Source of the DNA: Benincasa hispida
Lineage: Eukaryota; Streptophyta; Magnoliopsida; Cucurbitales; Cucurbitaceae
Direction of reading: 5' to 3'
Assembly (NCBI RefSeq): GCF_009727055.1
Contig: NC_052359.1
Span: 25,031,670-25,095,669, forward strand
Length of the DNA: 64,000 nt
The position numbers and the translations under genes are program-made. Within the stretch, counting starts at the first letter, position 1, and every line of letters begins with the position of its first letter. A model generated the notes under the pieces. It saw only the letters and a list, made by a program, of their open reading frames with translations, was not told the DNA's origin and did not search any database. Shown in pieces: positions 45,024 to 56,890 of the stretch.

Positions 45024-46884
45024 TGATAACTTGTAGATATATAAGTTATTTATACCGTTTTATTTAGATTATGCGGAAAAATGAAGGAAAAGTTGCATCA
45101 ACCGTATAGAAATTGGCTTAGAAATGCGAAAATTGTAAAATGTCGTAAGCACACCCGCTAACCCTATTGCGATGGCAAAATGGAATGTCCAAGTCTTTGT
45201 TTTGCAGGAAACGGGTCACTGCATGCGATAATTGCTCGAGGACAAAAAGAATAACGCATCCACATTGCATGCAGCAATCGATCAAGAACAAAAAAGAACA
45301 ACGCAATTGCAGCACATGCGACGATCGATCATGGACTTAAACAATCAACGCATTTTCATCGCAGCGGCAATTGATAAAAGATCAAAACAACTAAACCGCA
45401 TGCGGTGATCGATTGTAGATATAAAGACCGACGCATTCGCAAGGACTTCTGAAATTATACAGCTTTTCTGTTGTACGATTCTGAAAAAATTGAACGTGGA
45501 GCAAAGCGGATGTTTCCACTATGCCATGGCAGGAATTATCAACTTTTCAAAGCGGGACCACTGATGCAGAAGTTGTCAAGGTCTATAAATAGCTTCATCA
45601 AATTCAAAGAGAGGAGGCTGGTCTGAAGAGACAATTCATAGAAATCTGGAGAGAAAGACAAGATAAGACCGAGAGGTAAGTCTCTGGAGCAAGCGATTAT
45701 TTCCATTCTCGAAGAAGAAGTTCTATGTAAAAGATCACTTCTACCTGGAAATCAAGCCTGAGAGGGAAGCTTTCCACAACATTTCTACCACACGCCAGCA
45801 AGCAAATCGTCTCCGATCGGGATCCGTGTCAAGACATTGACACTCTTTCCATATTTGTTCTTATTTTCCATCTACTGTGTTCATCTTTAAACTTTCATTC
45901 ACTATCTGTAACAAACGTTTATCCTTAGATTTTAATATCATTATCATATTCATTGTCATTTCCCTGTACCTTTCCATAGTTCATCATCCATTTTCTTCAT
46001 AATGTGTAACTAATTCCCAGGGTAAAGGGAAGGATTAAGCGAGTAAGTTAATCTTTGTTGAAGAAATCGGCTAAGTTTAGCTAAAGCATGCTCAACGGCA
46101 TCTTCACCTGTGAGAGCAGAAGTGAAGATGTTATTCTACCTCTCGAAAGAAGGTTGGAAGAATGCGTTAACTAAAGCGAGAAGTATTTCCAGAGATGGAA
46201 ACAACCTTGCGTTCATCCCCGTTTCACTATAGATATATGGGAATGCGGCCGATCACTGAAAGGTGTAAACCAAGGGAAAGCGGAACCTTAGTTGCATTCT
46301 AAACGAGATTGACGAACTTGCGATGTCATTTCCCTCAACCCATTCTCTTTCTAACTCCTTTCATAAGACTTGCCACCGCATTCATCAGATACTTTTTCAC
46401 ATCTTCACAGCCAGTCCTCACTTGTATATTTAATTGTTTATTCATTTACTTTATTACTGCAACTTTATCTATCACCGCAATTTACTTATCAAAGCATTCT
46501 ATTCTTTATCGTATTTTACTCTTTACCGCAATTTACTTTTCTCAAATCAATTCATTATTCTTTATGTTTACCAGCGCATATACCACATTAGTATTGCATT
46601 AATTCTCACAATCCCCGTGTTCGACTTCAGATCATTCTGAGAAACTTGCGTTGGAATTATACTTGGTTCCAGCATAAGAAAACTTATGACACGCGCAACT
46701 ACACGAACGCATACTACGAACGCATATCATTATCATCGCATACATCTAGAACGTAGTATCACATTATCATTATCGCAAAGTGCATAAGCATACACGTATA
46801 CATACATATACTTCGTCAGCAACCTAACAAGTTGTCTGATGAAAACACGATCAGCGATAATCATTTTATTCTTTACAGTCATGG
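45024..46884 (+). mobile_element. LTR of family E, copy 1
   Basis: Starts TGATAACTTGTAG with a terminal hairpin, has a TATA box TATAAATA at 45584-45591, and a tail with CCGTGTTCGACTTCAGATCA (46614-46633), as in LTRs of large gypsy-like elements. It matches 59247-60737 but carries about 340 bp more (45130-45440). The right end is uncertain (46877 or 46884) and no clear target duplication is seen. The frames at 46309-46640 fall in a T-rich part of the LTR and are not genes. Confidence 0.75.
45130..45440. repeat. Degenerate GATCGATC tandem repeat in LTR E copy 1
   Basis: Five loose copies of a unit of about 55 bases built from GCATGCGAYGATCGATCAAGG and ACAAAAAGAACAACGCATT (shortened). Absent from copy 2 at 59247, so it was gained or lost between copies. 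Confidence 0.65.
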
Positions 46885-47640
46885 ATAGAAAAATTCTTCT
46901 ATTTGGTCTTGTATCAAGTTCCTTTAGAAGCTTTAAGCATTTAATGCCTATATTTCTATGGTTAGCTGGATCTTAAATTCATTCACATACAATTTCTTTA
47001 TATTATGGTGTTTCTTGTTTCTAAAGTGACGAGATAGTCCTATTTCTAGGCTCTTAATCTTATATCTCTTTGCAACCTTCTTAGTATTAAGACTCCACTA
47101 GATTGCTAAATTAAGTGATCAATTTAACTTAACAATATTTTTTCATAAACCCAATAAAGGAAATGCATAAGTAAAAGACATGATTTTAGCTCTCAAAAAG
47201 AGCTAATTTTATGCCTCTAATCCCACTTGTTTGTTAGGTTTAATGTCTAAATATCTATTTTTATAGAAACTCAAGAAATTCATGCATTCTAAAGCCTGCA
47301 AGCCGTTTGACATTAATTTGGAGCTATTTGGAGTGATTTCGAGCACTCAGAGCTTCAAAGGACGTAAAAAGACCAGTTTTCCCTCAGGGGGTTGGTGCAG
47401 CAGCACTGCACCTGGTAAGTTTTTGAGAATGCACCATTTTGGGCTAGTGCCACAGTGCTCCAAAGATTGACGAAAATGAGAAAGGTCGTGCTCGCGTTGC
47501 CGGACGTGGGGCGTAGTAATGCTACTACTCTATGCTTCGATAGCAGGCATCCAAGGGTTAAAGTGTCACAACGGCTATCGTGAATTATAAAAGCTCTTCA
47601 TTCTTTTTTATGGCTTTTAAGCATAAATTATGAAGGCCGA
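46885..47640 (+). mobile_element. Family F LTR fragment, left part
   Basis: Contains GTGCAGCAGCACTGCACCTG (47395-47414) and other TGC words as in the other F copies. It is cut at about 47640 by a family C-like LTR fragment and resumes at 48358. Confidence 0.45.
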
Positions 47641-48357
47641 GGAGAGAACTAAAATGATGGAATACGTAAGCATGCAACAAAAGCAAACAGAATCAATAAG
47701 TATTCTAATTACATTTAATTTGAGTTCTAAAGAATGCATATACAAGTGGGTTTCATGTTACATACCTTTCTTGATGAATTCTTCAATTTCAAGTTACTCT
47801 TCACTCCAATTTAGCTCTAAATCCACCATGGACCATCAAGAGATCTTCTATACTATTCTCAACCTTAAATTTAAGTGGTGGAACTCAGATTTGAGTGAAT
47901 TTATGAAGGTGTTTTTATGGGTTTGAAGAGAAAAGAAGATGAAGCTTTTTCAAGAACCATTTCTGCAACTTCAGCTAGCTTCATCAGCTAAATGGGAAAG
48001 TTGTTAACCAGCTTTTACATGCAACCACTTCAGCAAAGATTAAAGGCCAACGGTAGCTTCACATTTGAAGTGGGAATTGTTTGATTATGCATGAATTACA
48101 CATCATGCTTAAGAAGAAAAACGGGAAAACTCCACTTCTTCCAAATTTCCAATTTTTTTCTAATTAATTAATTCATAATTAATTTAAAACTTGATTTAAT
48201 TAATTCATGATTAATTAAACCTAAATTACAAAATCCAATTTCTTAAGTTGAATTTAAAATTGGAAAATAATTTTTTTAATTAATTAAACAAATTTAATTA
48301 ATTTAATTTAATTTAATATCAAATATTAAATTAATTATACACCTAATTTTACCATAA
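47641..48357 (-). mobile_element. Truncated family C-like LTR (minus strand)
   Basis: 47655-47760 (AGAATCAATAAGTATTCTAA, then TTTAATTTGAGTTCTAAAG) corresponds to the beginning of 8629-8720 and 32589-32690, and the right end is the AT-rich TATTAAATTAATT part. About 1.1 kb of the LTR is missing. The frame at 47630-47926 is not a gene. Confidence 0.6.
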
Positions 48358-48490
48358 TAACTAGATAATTAACTTAAAGAGACTATAACTCGTGCTTCGC
48401 TACAGATTGACCCGACTATTTCTATGTCCTTATAATAGTGATTTTTAGTTCGATTTTATAAATTGCAGGCGACAACAAATCTCTATTATC
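48358..48490 (+). mobile_element. Family F LTR tail
   Basis: CTACAGATTGACCCGACTAT followed by TAATAGTGATTTTTAGTTCG, the F tail as at 35540-35600. Continues the fragment ending at 47640. Confidence 0.5.
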
Positions 48491-49430
48491 AGGTATGAAG
48501 CATAAACATTAATCAAGCTGTAAAACCTTAGGGTATTTACATAACTGGATTTTTTAGAGAATTTAGCTCATGATTAAGAATAAATTAATAGATTTCATTA
48601 GATCATAAATCATGATTACAAAGTTTTTGGATGGGTGAAAAGAAATAAAGATAGAAAAATGCAAAGAAAAACTAAAAGAAATCCTGGAAAATGGAATATA
48701 ATAATGCCTTTAGGCAATCTCTCACCCTCCTACCCTAGGGTGATTCTCCTCTCTCAAGGATAAATTCTATCACTCCACAGAGGTAGGGATGGCCTAGAGC
48801 TCTTAAACATCATAGGAACTTTCGTTCTTGAAGCTTTCTTATTTAGAAGGGTGATATTTCATCCAATGAGGGCTAAATTTCGTGGCTGGTCGTGTCCATG
48901 GATGAAGAAGGCTTCCAATTCTTTTGTAGGCTCAAATTGGTTGATGGATGATCTAAAATCATGTTTTAAAAGTTTACCCAATATTTTAGGCATTGAATAA
49001 CAACTTTGACCAAGAAAATTATAACCACAATGATTGGGCACAAATATGGAAAAATAGGGTTTTCTGATGATGCTGTAGTGACTTAGGAGATGCAATCACA
49101 TTGAAACAAAATCTATAAAAACAATTAAAATACACGTTATTACATTAAAGAACCTAATGATCATCTTAATCTATTTAAACCTTTTAAGAGGAAAATATCA
49201 TGTATATAGCAACTTTTGCTAAAAAAAATTCACAAAATAGATGTAAAAACATGCACTTTTTTACATTTACCAATGGCTTCAAAAGGACCAACTTCTCTCT
49301 TCTAGGCTAATTGGTTCAATGATGAAGGAAATTGTAACTTAGATGTTTGATTGTACTACAACAAGATAAATATTGGATTCTCTTGCAAGTACCTACTAAA
49401 AAGCACTCAAAAAGTACTTTCTTAAGCTTA
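48491..49430. other. Unassigned sequence, probably LTR-derived
   Basis: No recognisable gene. The frame at 48859-49095 matches nothing I know. Some words (ATAAAGATAGAAAAATGCAA) recall 43620-43660. Confidence 0.4.
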
Positions 49431-49439
49431 GAATTTTGT

Positions 49440-50340
49440 TGGTTTCATTGCTTAATTGTGCTTGTTGATGCTTTTCTATGTTGAATGTGTAGGAACCAAG
49501 CATTCAAGTAGAATTAGAAGAGTTTTTTAAGATAATTTGAAGAAAGTGGCCTTAGGAAGCGAAAAGTAGTCCTAAGTCATGAAAATAGGTCAAATGGAGC
49601 CAAAAATAACTTAAAAGCAGTGCCTTAACGTTAGCCTTGCCACTTAAAGGCTTAGGATGTAAAACAAGACAGTGCTATGATGCTACAATTTTATCATTAA
49701 GTGGAAGACGTTTTTCTTAAACGGCATATCAACGATGTCTTGTAGTGCAGCAACGTTGCAAGACTTCCAATAGTATATATTCTTCTTTTCATTCATAATT
49801 TTGGAAGTTTGATTAGGGCCTCCACGGGGACGACCAGGAGTCGATTTTAAGATAAAGGCGATGGCTTGGAGCTTTCAGAGAGTTTGATGATCGAGGAGAT
49901 TATTGGAGGATAATCTCAAGCTTGAGGACAAGAGTAAGAGCCTCAATTTCTTCTCTTTCCCTTTAGTCTTTGATTTCTTTGTATTTTTTATACGTTATGA
50001 CTATCATGATCTGTATCATACCATGAGTTGTTGAGTTCGTAGTTTCTCTTACTGGTTTTTATTTAGTTATGGATTGTTGAAACTTGTTCTTATTGTTTCC
50101 TTTAATTGTTTAATGTGATTCTCATTCTAGCATGTTTTTTTATTATTGTTATTAAACTTCGGGTCGTTGTTTGATTGATTTTATCTAATGTCTTGCTTGA
50201 GAGAGAGGATATTATATTAGATTTAATATGTTAGATTTCTATTCAATTATGCACGAAAGTGATAGGAAAGTAATAGAGATCAATCATGAAGGATCTTACT
50301 GTTGCATCTAATTAATTAATTGCATGATGATCCTGCCTTC
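49440..50340 (+). mobile_element. Family F LTR fragment (plus strand)
   Basis: Shares the CAGTGCTATGATGCTAC and GTGCAGCAACGTTGCAAG words of family F and leads, at about 50340, straight into an F LTR in the opposite orientation. Confidence 0.45.
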
Positions 50341-50344
50341 TGCA

Positions 50345-51388
50345 GTCACTTGCAAAAATTAAAAAACAAATGAAATTTATATTATATCGAACTATACTCC
50401 TACTACTACAAAGACATAACAATAGTGGCAAATCCGGGTTGATTCTCAGGGAAGCGTGAGTTATATTTTTGTTGAGCTAATTAACTAGTTATAGTGGTGC
50501 ATGGGGAGTTGTGTGTGGAAAGAGTCATAAGTGCAAAAAATAAAAGCAAGGAAATAAAAGATAGTGGGTAAATGTAACCTAGGATAGAATAATTCTAGTT
50601 TCGGTAGCAAGAGAGATCCATATGCAATTTCGATCATTGATTTTTCTTGATTAAATATGCATCTGATTTATGCGTGCACAATGACTTACTTAGCCTAACC
50701 CAACTTAATGATGCTATAGGTAGCCGAATTGTTCAATTAAACTCAACAAGTACCCTAATTATCAATCAAAGCCTAAGGATCTAATTAAACTAAATGATTT
50801 TAGTCCTATTGGGTTCGATAGCGGCCATACATAATTAAACTATTCACATTATGGTTAAGGATTCCATTGTGTGATAAACCAATTAGGTAGCCTAACCAAT
50901 TAATCAATTTTATCTTTGAACCTAGTTAAAACATGCATTCTAGGTTAGCCATAAAGTACATGATTAACTAATTGCTACTTAGGGTGATTAAACTAGCAAG
51001 GTTAATATACATCTATGAAGGAATAGCCATCCACGAACATGTATCTAGAAATTAGAGAAGATTCAAAAAAAGTACAAATAGATATGCATTTAGTTCAATC
51101 AATAAAAATCTCAAGAAAAATTACATAGGGTTCTTGCTCCCAAAGCTAGGTAAAACCTTACCTCATCGATCTATAGACAAACCGGAGAGGGGGAGCTCCA
51201 TCTATCAATTACAACCCAAAAGGAAAAAAATATAACCTAAGGATGCTGAAAAAATAGAGGGAGATTTACTTCGGCCTCTATCAAAACCAACAAGCTAAAG
51301 CCCTAAAAGAGAAGAGTTATTTTATATAAACCGAGGTAGAGTCGCAGTGCTAAAGCCCTTGTAGAAGCGTAGGCCAGGGTCTCCGACA
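50345..51388 (-). mobile_element. Family F LTR, minus-strand copy 1 of a tandem pair
   Basis: The minus strand ends GAATCAACCCGGATTTGCCA then TATTGTTATGTCTTTGTAG (50398-50450). Upstream part as in 51390-52505. No coding domain. Confidence 0.55.
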
Positions 51389-51389
51389 T

Positions 51390-52505
51390 TCAAATAAAAT
51401 TTATAAATTACCGAATCCTACAACTACTGTGACAATGATGTAGTAACAGTGGCAAGTCCAGGTCAAACAACATGAAGGTGTTCTAATTGTGTTCCGTTAA
51501 ACTATTTCTCTAATTAGAGTGTAAACTACAGGGTTTTGTATGGATATGAACTAAACATGGATCTAAAATGCAAGAAAGTAAAGACAAATGGGGTAAATAT
51601 AATTAAGGATTACAGATTCTAGTCTTGGGAGTAAGTTGAGTTCCTACGTAATTTTCTATCATCAAATTATTTTGATTAAACTCATATTCGATCATGCTTT
51701 GCACAACGACATGCTTAACTTAACCAAATCCATTGATGCTACAGGTAGTCAACTCATCAGATTAAGCTAATTATGCATCATAACTATTAATTAAAGAATA
51801 GGCTCTATTTAAACTACATGCTTTAAATCCTAATTGGGTTTGATAGTGATCAATTAAGACTAAACACATGCGCATTAAGTTCTAGGGTTCCATTGTATTG
51901 ATTAATTAATCGGATAGCTAATTAACCAACCAAGTTTCTTTTAACCTAATTGAAACATGCATACTAAGATCCAAGAATAGCTATAAATCCTAATATGCAA
52001 AATTCAAATAATGCAACTTGGCAATTTAAGCTAGATGAACATCAAAGAAATGTGCAAGCCTAAGATCTATAGCTAAGACATGCATTCAAAGGGAGAGGCA
52101 TCAATCCATCTAAGAACATACATTAAGAATTAAAACATATTAAAATAGGCATAATTAAAATATGAGATTTGTACAAAAAAAAATAAACTCAATTAATTAC
52201 ATATGTTTGCTCTCAAGAACTAGAAAACACTTACCTTCAAATCCCAATAGACAAAGAAAGTAGAGAGAATAGTTTCCAATCCACAATTACAACACAAAAT
52301 ACTAAAATCCTAAGCTAAGATGTGAAAAAAAAAAAAGAAAATTGAGTTGGTGGTTGTCTTCTCCAAATTTTTCTCCATCTCCTTTGCCCAAAAAATCGAA
52401 GAACTTTTTATAGGGTTGTGTCGAGCATAACTACGTTATAGGGGAGTGTAGCTACATTGACTTTTCTTGTCGTGGCGTAATGCAGAGCGTAGCAACGCCC
52501 TACCC
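51390..52505 (-). mobile_element. Family F LTR, minus-strand copy 2 of a tandem pair
   Basis: Tail GACCTGGACTTGCCACTGTT on the minus strand (about 51447-51466). TATA box candidate (TATAAAAAG, minus) at 52404-52412. TAGCTACACT and TTGCTACGCTCTGC words upstream, like 34500-34570. Two LTRs head to tail with almost nothing between them suggest recombination or a nested insertion. Confidence 0.55.
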
Positions 52506-52972
52506 TCCAAAAGACACGCACGCACCTCAGCTGGCCTTCCCTGACCATAGGGTCGATGTCCCGAAGCATGTTCAGCCTCCCATCCAGGATGGCTTACTTT
52601 ATTGCGTCTTTACAATCTTCCGAAAAGGGATGCCACTATGTTGAAGAGACAATTATCTCGTTGTGGATTCCGATTCATGTGGTTGTTCTCTGCCTGTTAA
52701 ACTAGCTCTGGCTTGATGACTGCTTTACTTTTCAACAGATCTCACCATCTATTTCTGCCTGAACTCTTCCCGAGTTTCCCTCCTAGCGAACGCTTTCATT
52801 GGGTGTTCGATGAGACCAGAGTTTGGCCAGAATGGAATTCATATCTCCTTCGTCTGGTCGAGAAGGGACTGTGACTATTCTATTACATTACGGAGAAGTC
52901 CATTTTCGTCATGATCGATCCACGTCCTACCCGGGCTTAGAAAGCTAGATTTCTAAGGAAAATGACTTTTAT
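52506..52972. other. GC-richer unidentified segment before a gap
   Basis: Base composition and codon-like texture differ from the AT-rich flanks, but no frame longer than a few dozen codons was found and no protein was recognised. It could be a piece of organellar DNA or a fragment of an unrelated element. Continues after the gap to about 53200. Confidence 0.35.
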
Positions 52973-53072
52973 NNNNNNNNNNNNNNNNNNNNNNNNNNNN
53001 NNNNNNNNNNNNNNNNNNNNNNNNNNNNNNNNNNNNNNNNNNNNNNNNNNNNNNNNNNNNNNNNNNNNNNNN
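52973..53072. other. 100-N assembly gap
   Basis: Exactly 100 Ns, the usual placeholder for a gap of unknown size. Confidence 0.95.
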
Positions 53073-53204
53073 CCGGTTAACCACCTCGGTCTGGGGGTGT
53101 TGTACTCATGTGAAATTGTGTCCTCACCAGGTTCTACCACAGCGGGGCCCAAAATTTCAGTGAACTATTTAAGCTATCAGTGTGAAAGTTCATAGTGTAA
53201 CTAC

Positions 53205-54525
53205 TGTTGGGTTTGATACCCTAAATCTCGTAGTTTTGTAATTTGTAAATTATTTGTATGAATGAATTTTTATTTAATAAAATAAAGTGTTATTTTATTT
53301 GACATTTAATTGTATTAACCCAAAACCAATAAACTAAGATCCTAGGTTATTTAATGTAGCTTAAATATGTATGTGGTAACATACAAGTGGATCATGTTTA
53401 AGTAATAACATGAAAGGTCTGTAATAGATGGACAAGCTTGGGTACCTTATCTTGGTGACACTACCAATACGACCCACTTTTGTAATTGTTCCAATTTTAG
53501 TAAAGTGTTACAAATGGTCTGATCTTGATCATTCATGTGGTGACATGTAAGTGGCGGTATTCTGTAGAAAAAGTTTGTATCAGACCGAACCACGAAATGA
53601 TTAGTCTCTCTTACACCATTCCTTGAAAAGACTTAAATTTCACTAGGATGACCATAGGTGACTTGACCTTAATTCTGAGTGAATTTTGAACTCCTGCCTA
53701 TGAGGGTGATCCTTGGTGAAGGTGTGAACCATGCACTAGGTCATTTTGTGCCCAAATTAAATCTTGTGACTTACTCCACTAAATATAGCAAGGGAAGTAC
53801 ATAATCGATCCATAGAGAGCCGATTTGGATTTAGTGTTGAAACTCTGTTTTTAATTTATGAGCATGCTTGGTTTAAAGCCAAAATTAATGAACTAGAATG
53901 CTCAATGATCCTGTTTTACTTCTACTGCTTGCTTCTTCATTCCAACAATTTATATATTATATTATTATTTGAATAATAAGGAAGGGAATTATAACTTCTT
54001 TCCCCATCTTTTCTCTCCACCCACATTAGTGGGGGTGGTTATTTTTATGACAAGTAGAAAAGAAAATTTGTTTTTTCTTCTTCTTGGACTAAGGATGTTG
54101 AATGATTGTGAGAAAATAAAAACATACAGAAGCGTTCTGTAAGCTTTGTCTTGAGATTAAAAAGTTCTCAATCTTCTTCCTCCTCCACCTTAAACTTTTC
54201 CTTCTTAACCAAAATAGTCAAAGTCCACCACTCATGCATTCTCACCCTGAGAATACCAAGGTTTCATTGTGGTAGTGTCTTGTTTTGGTTTGAGTTTTAT
54301 CTTGAGGAAGGTCTTCAAGAAGTTCATGATCCGTATGAGGGAAATCGTGAAGAAAAGGTCTTCAAAGGTGAAGTATTATTGAAACCCTTTTCTTGCAAAG
54401 CATACTGTAATTTAGTTGTAAATGCATATTTTGTTGTTTATTTACTATAAACTTTACATTCAATAAATTATGGAATTTGGTCGATCCGCTTCCGCTCAAG
54501 GTTCTCCTCATAAGAGTTCCTTCGA
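53205..54525 (+). mobile_element. Copia 5' LTR, family A variant with a mosaic middle
   Basis: Starts TGTTGGGTTTGATACCC and ends AGAGTTCCTTCGA just before a primer binding site. It shares the A layout, with hairpin ATTCTC-ACCCT-GAGAAT at 54238-54254. 53836-53948 instead resembles the last 110 bp of a family B LTR (GAGCATGCTTGGTTTAAAGC, then CTTCTACTGCTTGC). It lacks the palindrome array found inside other A LTRs. Confidence 0.8.
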
Positions 54526-54526
54526 T

Positions 54527-54539
54527 TGGTATCAGAGCC
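54527..54539 (+). promoter_or_regulatory. Primer binding site, initiator Met-tRNA type
   Basis: TGGTATCAGAGCC, a perfect match to the usual plant site, one base after the LTR end. Confidence 0.9.
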
Positions 54540-54854
54540 AGGTTGTAGGTTTCTGATTCCAAATTTCATTCTTGTATTGAATTGTTTTACAATAATGGTA
54601 GGTTTTACAATCTGCATTCTATTTATGTGATGAATGGTTGTGGATGAATTTTTTTATGGATATTTATGGGACAGAACTCTCTGTTTAAGGCTTTCTTTAA
54701 TTTAAAAATTTTGGTTTGTGAGGTCCCCTGCATTTTTGGGCATTAATTGTTGCAATCGAGTCTGTAAATTGTTTGTTTGAGTCGCTCGTCATGTTTCGAA
54801 GGCTTCAAAGAAGGGTTGCAGAGCATTGTTTGGATGGAGAAGATGAAACATAAC

Positions 54855-55007
54855 GTTCCAGATCGTGTAGCTACAACTAAACAATTGGGTAGCTCTTGTT
54901 ATGTGATCAGGTAGCTTTTGCTACACGATCGTGTAGCATTTGCTAAACGATCGCATAGCTAATGTTACGTGATCGTGTAGAATTTGTTACACAATTGTGT
55001 GCGTTTG
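54855..55007. repeat. CGATCG palindrome array in the leader, left part
   Basis: Six copies, including the perfect palindrome GCTACACGATCGTGTAGC at 54920-54937 and GCTAAACGATCGCATAGC at 54942-54959. Interrupted at 55008 by a solo LTR and continued at 56681. Confidence 0.85.
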
Positions 55008-56675
55008 TGATAACGAGCAGAAATTCACGTTATTACAGTGCTAAGTTATTAAACAATGTAGGTTTGCGTTGATAAAAATATACAAGATTGCATCCAAAAA
55101 CATTAAGTTCACAATATTGCGGTCGCATGCGTCCATCACATTAAAACAGTTAACTTATGTATTTTTGTGTAGAATATGCGTTGACACAAGGCGGAAAATG
55201 CGATCCAAAGAAATCAACGGCCAAGCGCATCAAAGATTGTGTTACCACAAGGTTATGCGGTCATTTGCGCTCGCAAATATCTGCTCAAGAAGGTTGCTGC
55301 ATAGAGTCGGCGCAACTTGGTGGGCACATCTGGGTGAAAAGCGTAATAAATCACGATGGGACAGAAAGCTGATGACGGTCGATTCCGAATTAAGTTGACA
55401 AGNNNNNTTCCGAATTAAGTTGACAAGCCGTTAACGAACTACTGTAGCAAGTATACTCAACTTTTCGATGACAAATATTTGGCACATCATACAGAGAATT
55501 AATGTTATCCCATCAGTGCAATCATAAGAGAGAAGAAGCCTTTCACCCTGAAGCTCTATAAATACAAGAGGCCACCTTCAATGAAGGAGTTCGGAAGTTA
55601 GATTTCTTTTATTTAGAAGGCGAAAGCGAGGGAAGTGAGATTGTACCAAGAGATCGATCCGGTGAACTTGGAAGAGTGTCGGAAGCATTAAGATCAGAGA
55701 GGGCCAACTCCTGCGGAAGCAGGAACATCTATTGAGCAGAATAACAGTGTAAAAGCCTTGGGAAGCAAGGAATTGCTACCAGGCTCTCTATCCTTATATT
55801 CCATTGTCATTTTGTACTCTGAACTTATCTATAGAAATGGAATTTATATCTTTATATCTGTTCACTCTCTGTACATTACGCATGAGTAGCTAAATCTGTC
55901 CAATGGGTTAAGAAGCACTTAGCTAGCATAATTGAGGATCTTCATTTTATGCGATTATCTTATATTATATATGCGTCATTCGTCCATTAGAGATACTCGA
56001 GAGGGTAGTCTAAGGATAGAATCTAGGCTTGAAAAAATCAGGTTAGAATCTAGGCTCGGAAGAGTCAGATTAGAACGCATAATCAAGAGATAGGAGCTTA
56101 GGAATAAGCGTCGTTTACTATTAACGCATCGCATGCATCCTGGAGATAGGTTATGATTGTTTGTGGTCACCTTGTCTTTGTGTGCATCTTGCATCATCGC
56201 ATAGGCAAGAAGTAGAGACTTAGGAATAAGCTCTATGGACATTATCGCATTCATTGCATGCGTCCTAGAATTAGTAGTTACCGCATTTGCATTGCAAAAT
56301 GATTTGTTGTCGCATGAGTGTAGCATGATCGCATAGCTTGAACACATCCTCAGGAAACGCTAGCTAAAGATCTTCTCAACCCGTTCCTCCGCATACTCAA
56401 TGTATTTGTCGCATAATCAATCTTTTCTTAAATCCGCCGCATACATTTTATACCGCAAACAACAAACCAACCAATCATTAATTTATTTGTTACTGCAAAG
56501 TAATCTTAAATATTATTATCGCATATTGTTTTTCTTAGTCCCTGAGTTCGACCCTGGACTTACCAGGAAACTCAGTAGGATTTATACTTGGATTCTACTG
56601 AGAAAACTTGTTGCACAACGCATGTTCTATCACCGCAATTCCTTTCATTAATTCACCGCATAAAATAATGCATCA
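55008..56675 (+). mobile_element. Solo LTR, family E, inside the palindrome array
   Basis: TGATAACGAGCAG to AATGCATCA, flanked by the perfect 5-bp duplication GTTTG (55003-55007 and 56676-56680). TATA box TATAAATA at 55557-55564. Tail GAGTTCGACCCTGGACTTAC at about 56544. It diverges from the other E copies but keeps their layout. The small frames (55069-55398, 55976-56347, 56400-56651) are not recognised. Contains a 5-N gap. Confidence 0.87.
55403..55407. other. Five-base gap between duplicated 20-base ends
   Basis: TTCCGAATTAAGTTGACAAG occurs immediately before and after the Ns, an unmerged overlap. Confidence 0.9.
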
Positions 56676-56680
56676 GTTTG

Positions 56681-56890
56681 CTATAAGATTGTTTAGTCCC
56701 TTGTTGAACGGTCGCACAGTTTTAGTTGCTCGACGCATGGTTGCCAGCTACACAATCGCGTAGACTTTCATGATCATTGCATAGTCATTAGCTACACGAT
56801 CGCATAGTTTTGCATGCTTATCGCATAACTGCTAGACTCATGGTTCATTTGCTACACGATCAACTACAAGGTGGTTCTTTGAAAGGTGGT
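56681..56890. repeat. CGATCG palindrome array in the leader, right part
   Basis: Degenerate copies such as GCTACACAATCGCGTAG, TAGCTACACGATCGCATAG and TTTGCTACACGATCAAC, directly continuing 54855-55007 once the solo LTR is removed. Confidence 0.8.

Noticed and set aside
46309..46640. Membrane protein suggested by hydrophobic frames
   Set aside because: Three overlapping frames in a T-rich part of a family E LTR; the hydrophobicity comes from T-rich codons.
52937..53195. Open frames across the 100-N gap
   Set aside because: Nearly half of each frame is N; the rest has no recognisable motif.
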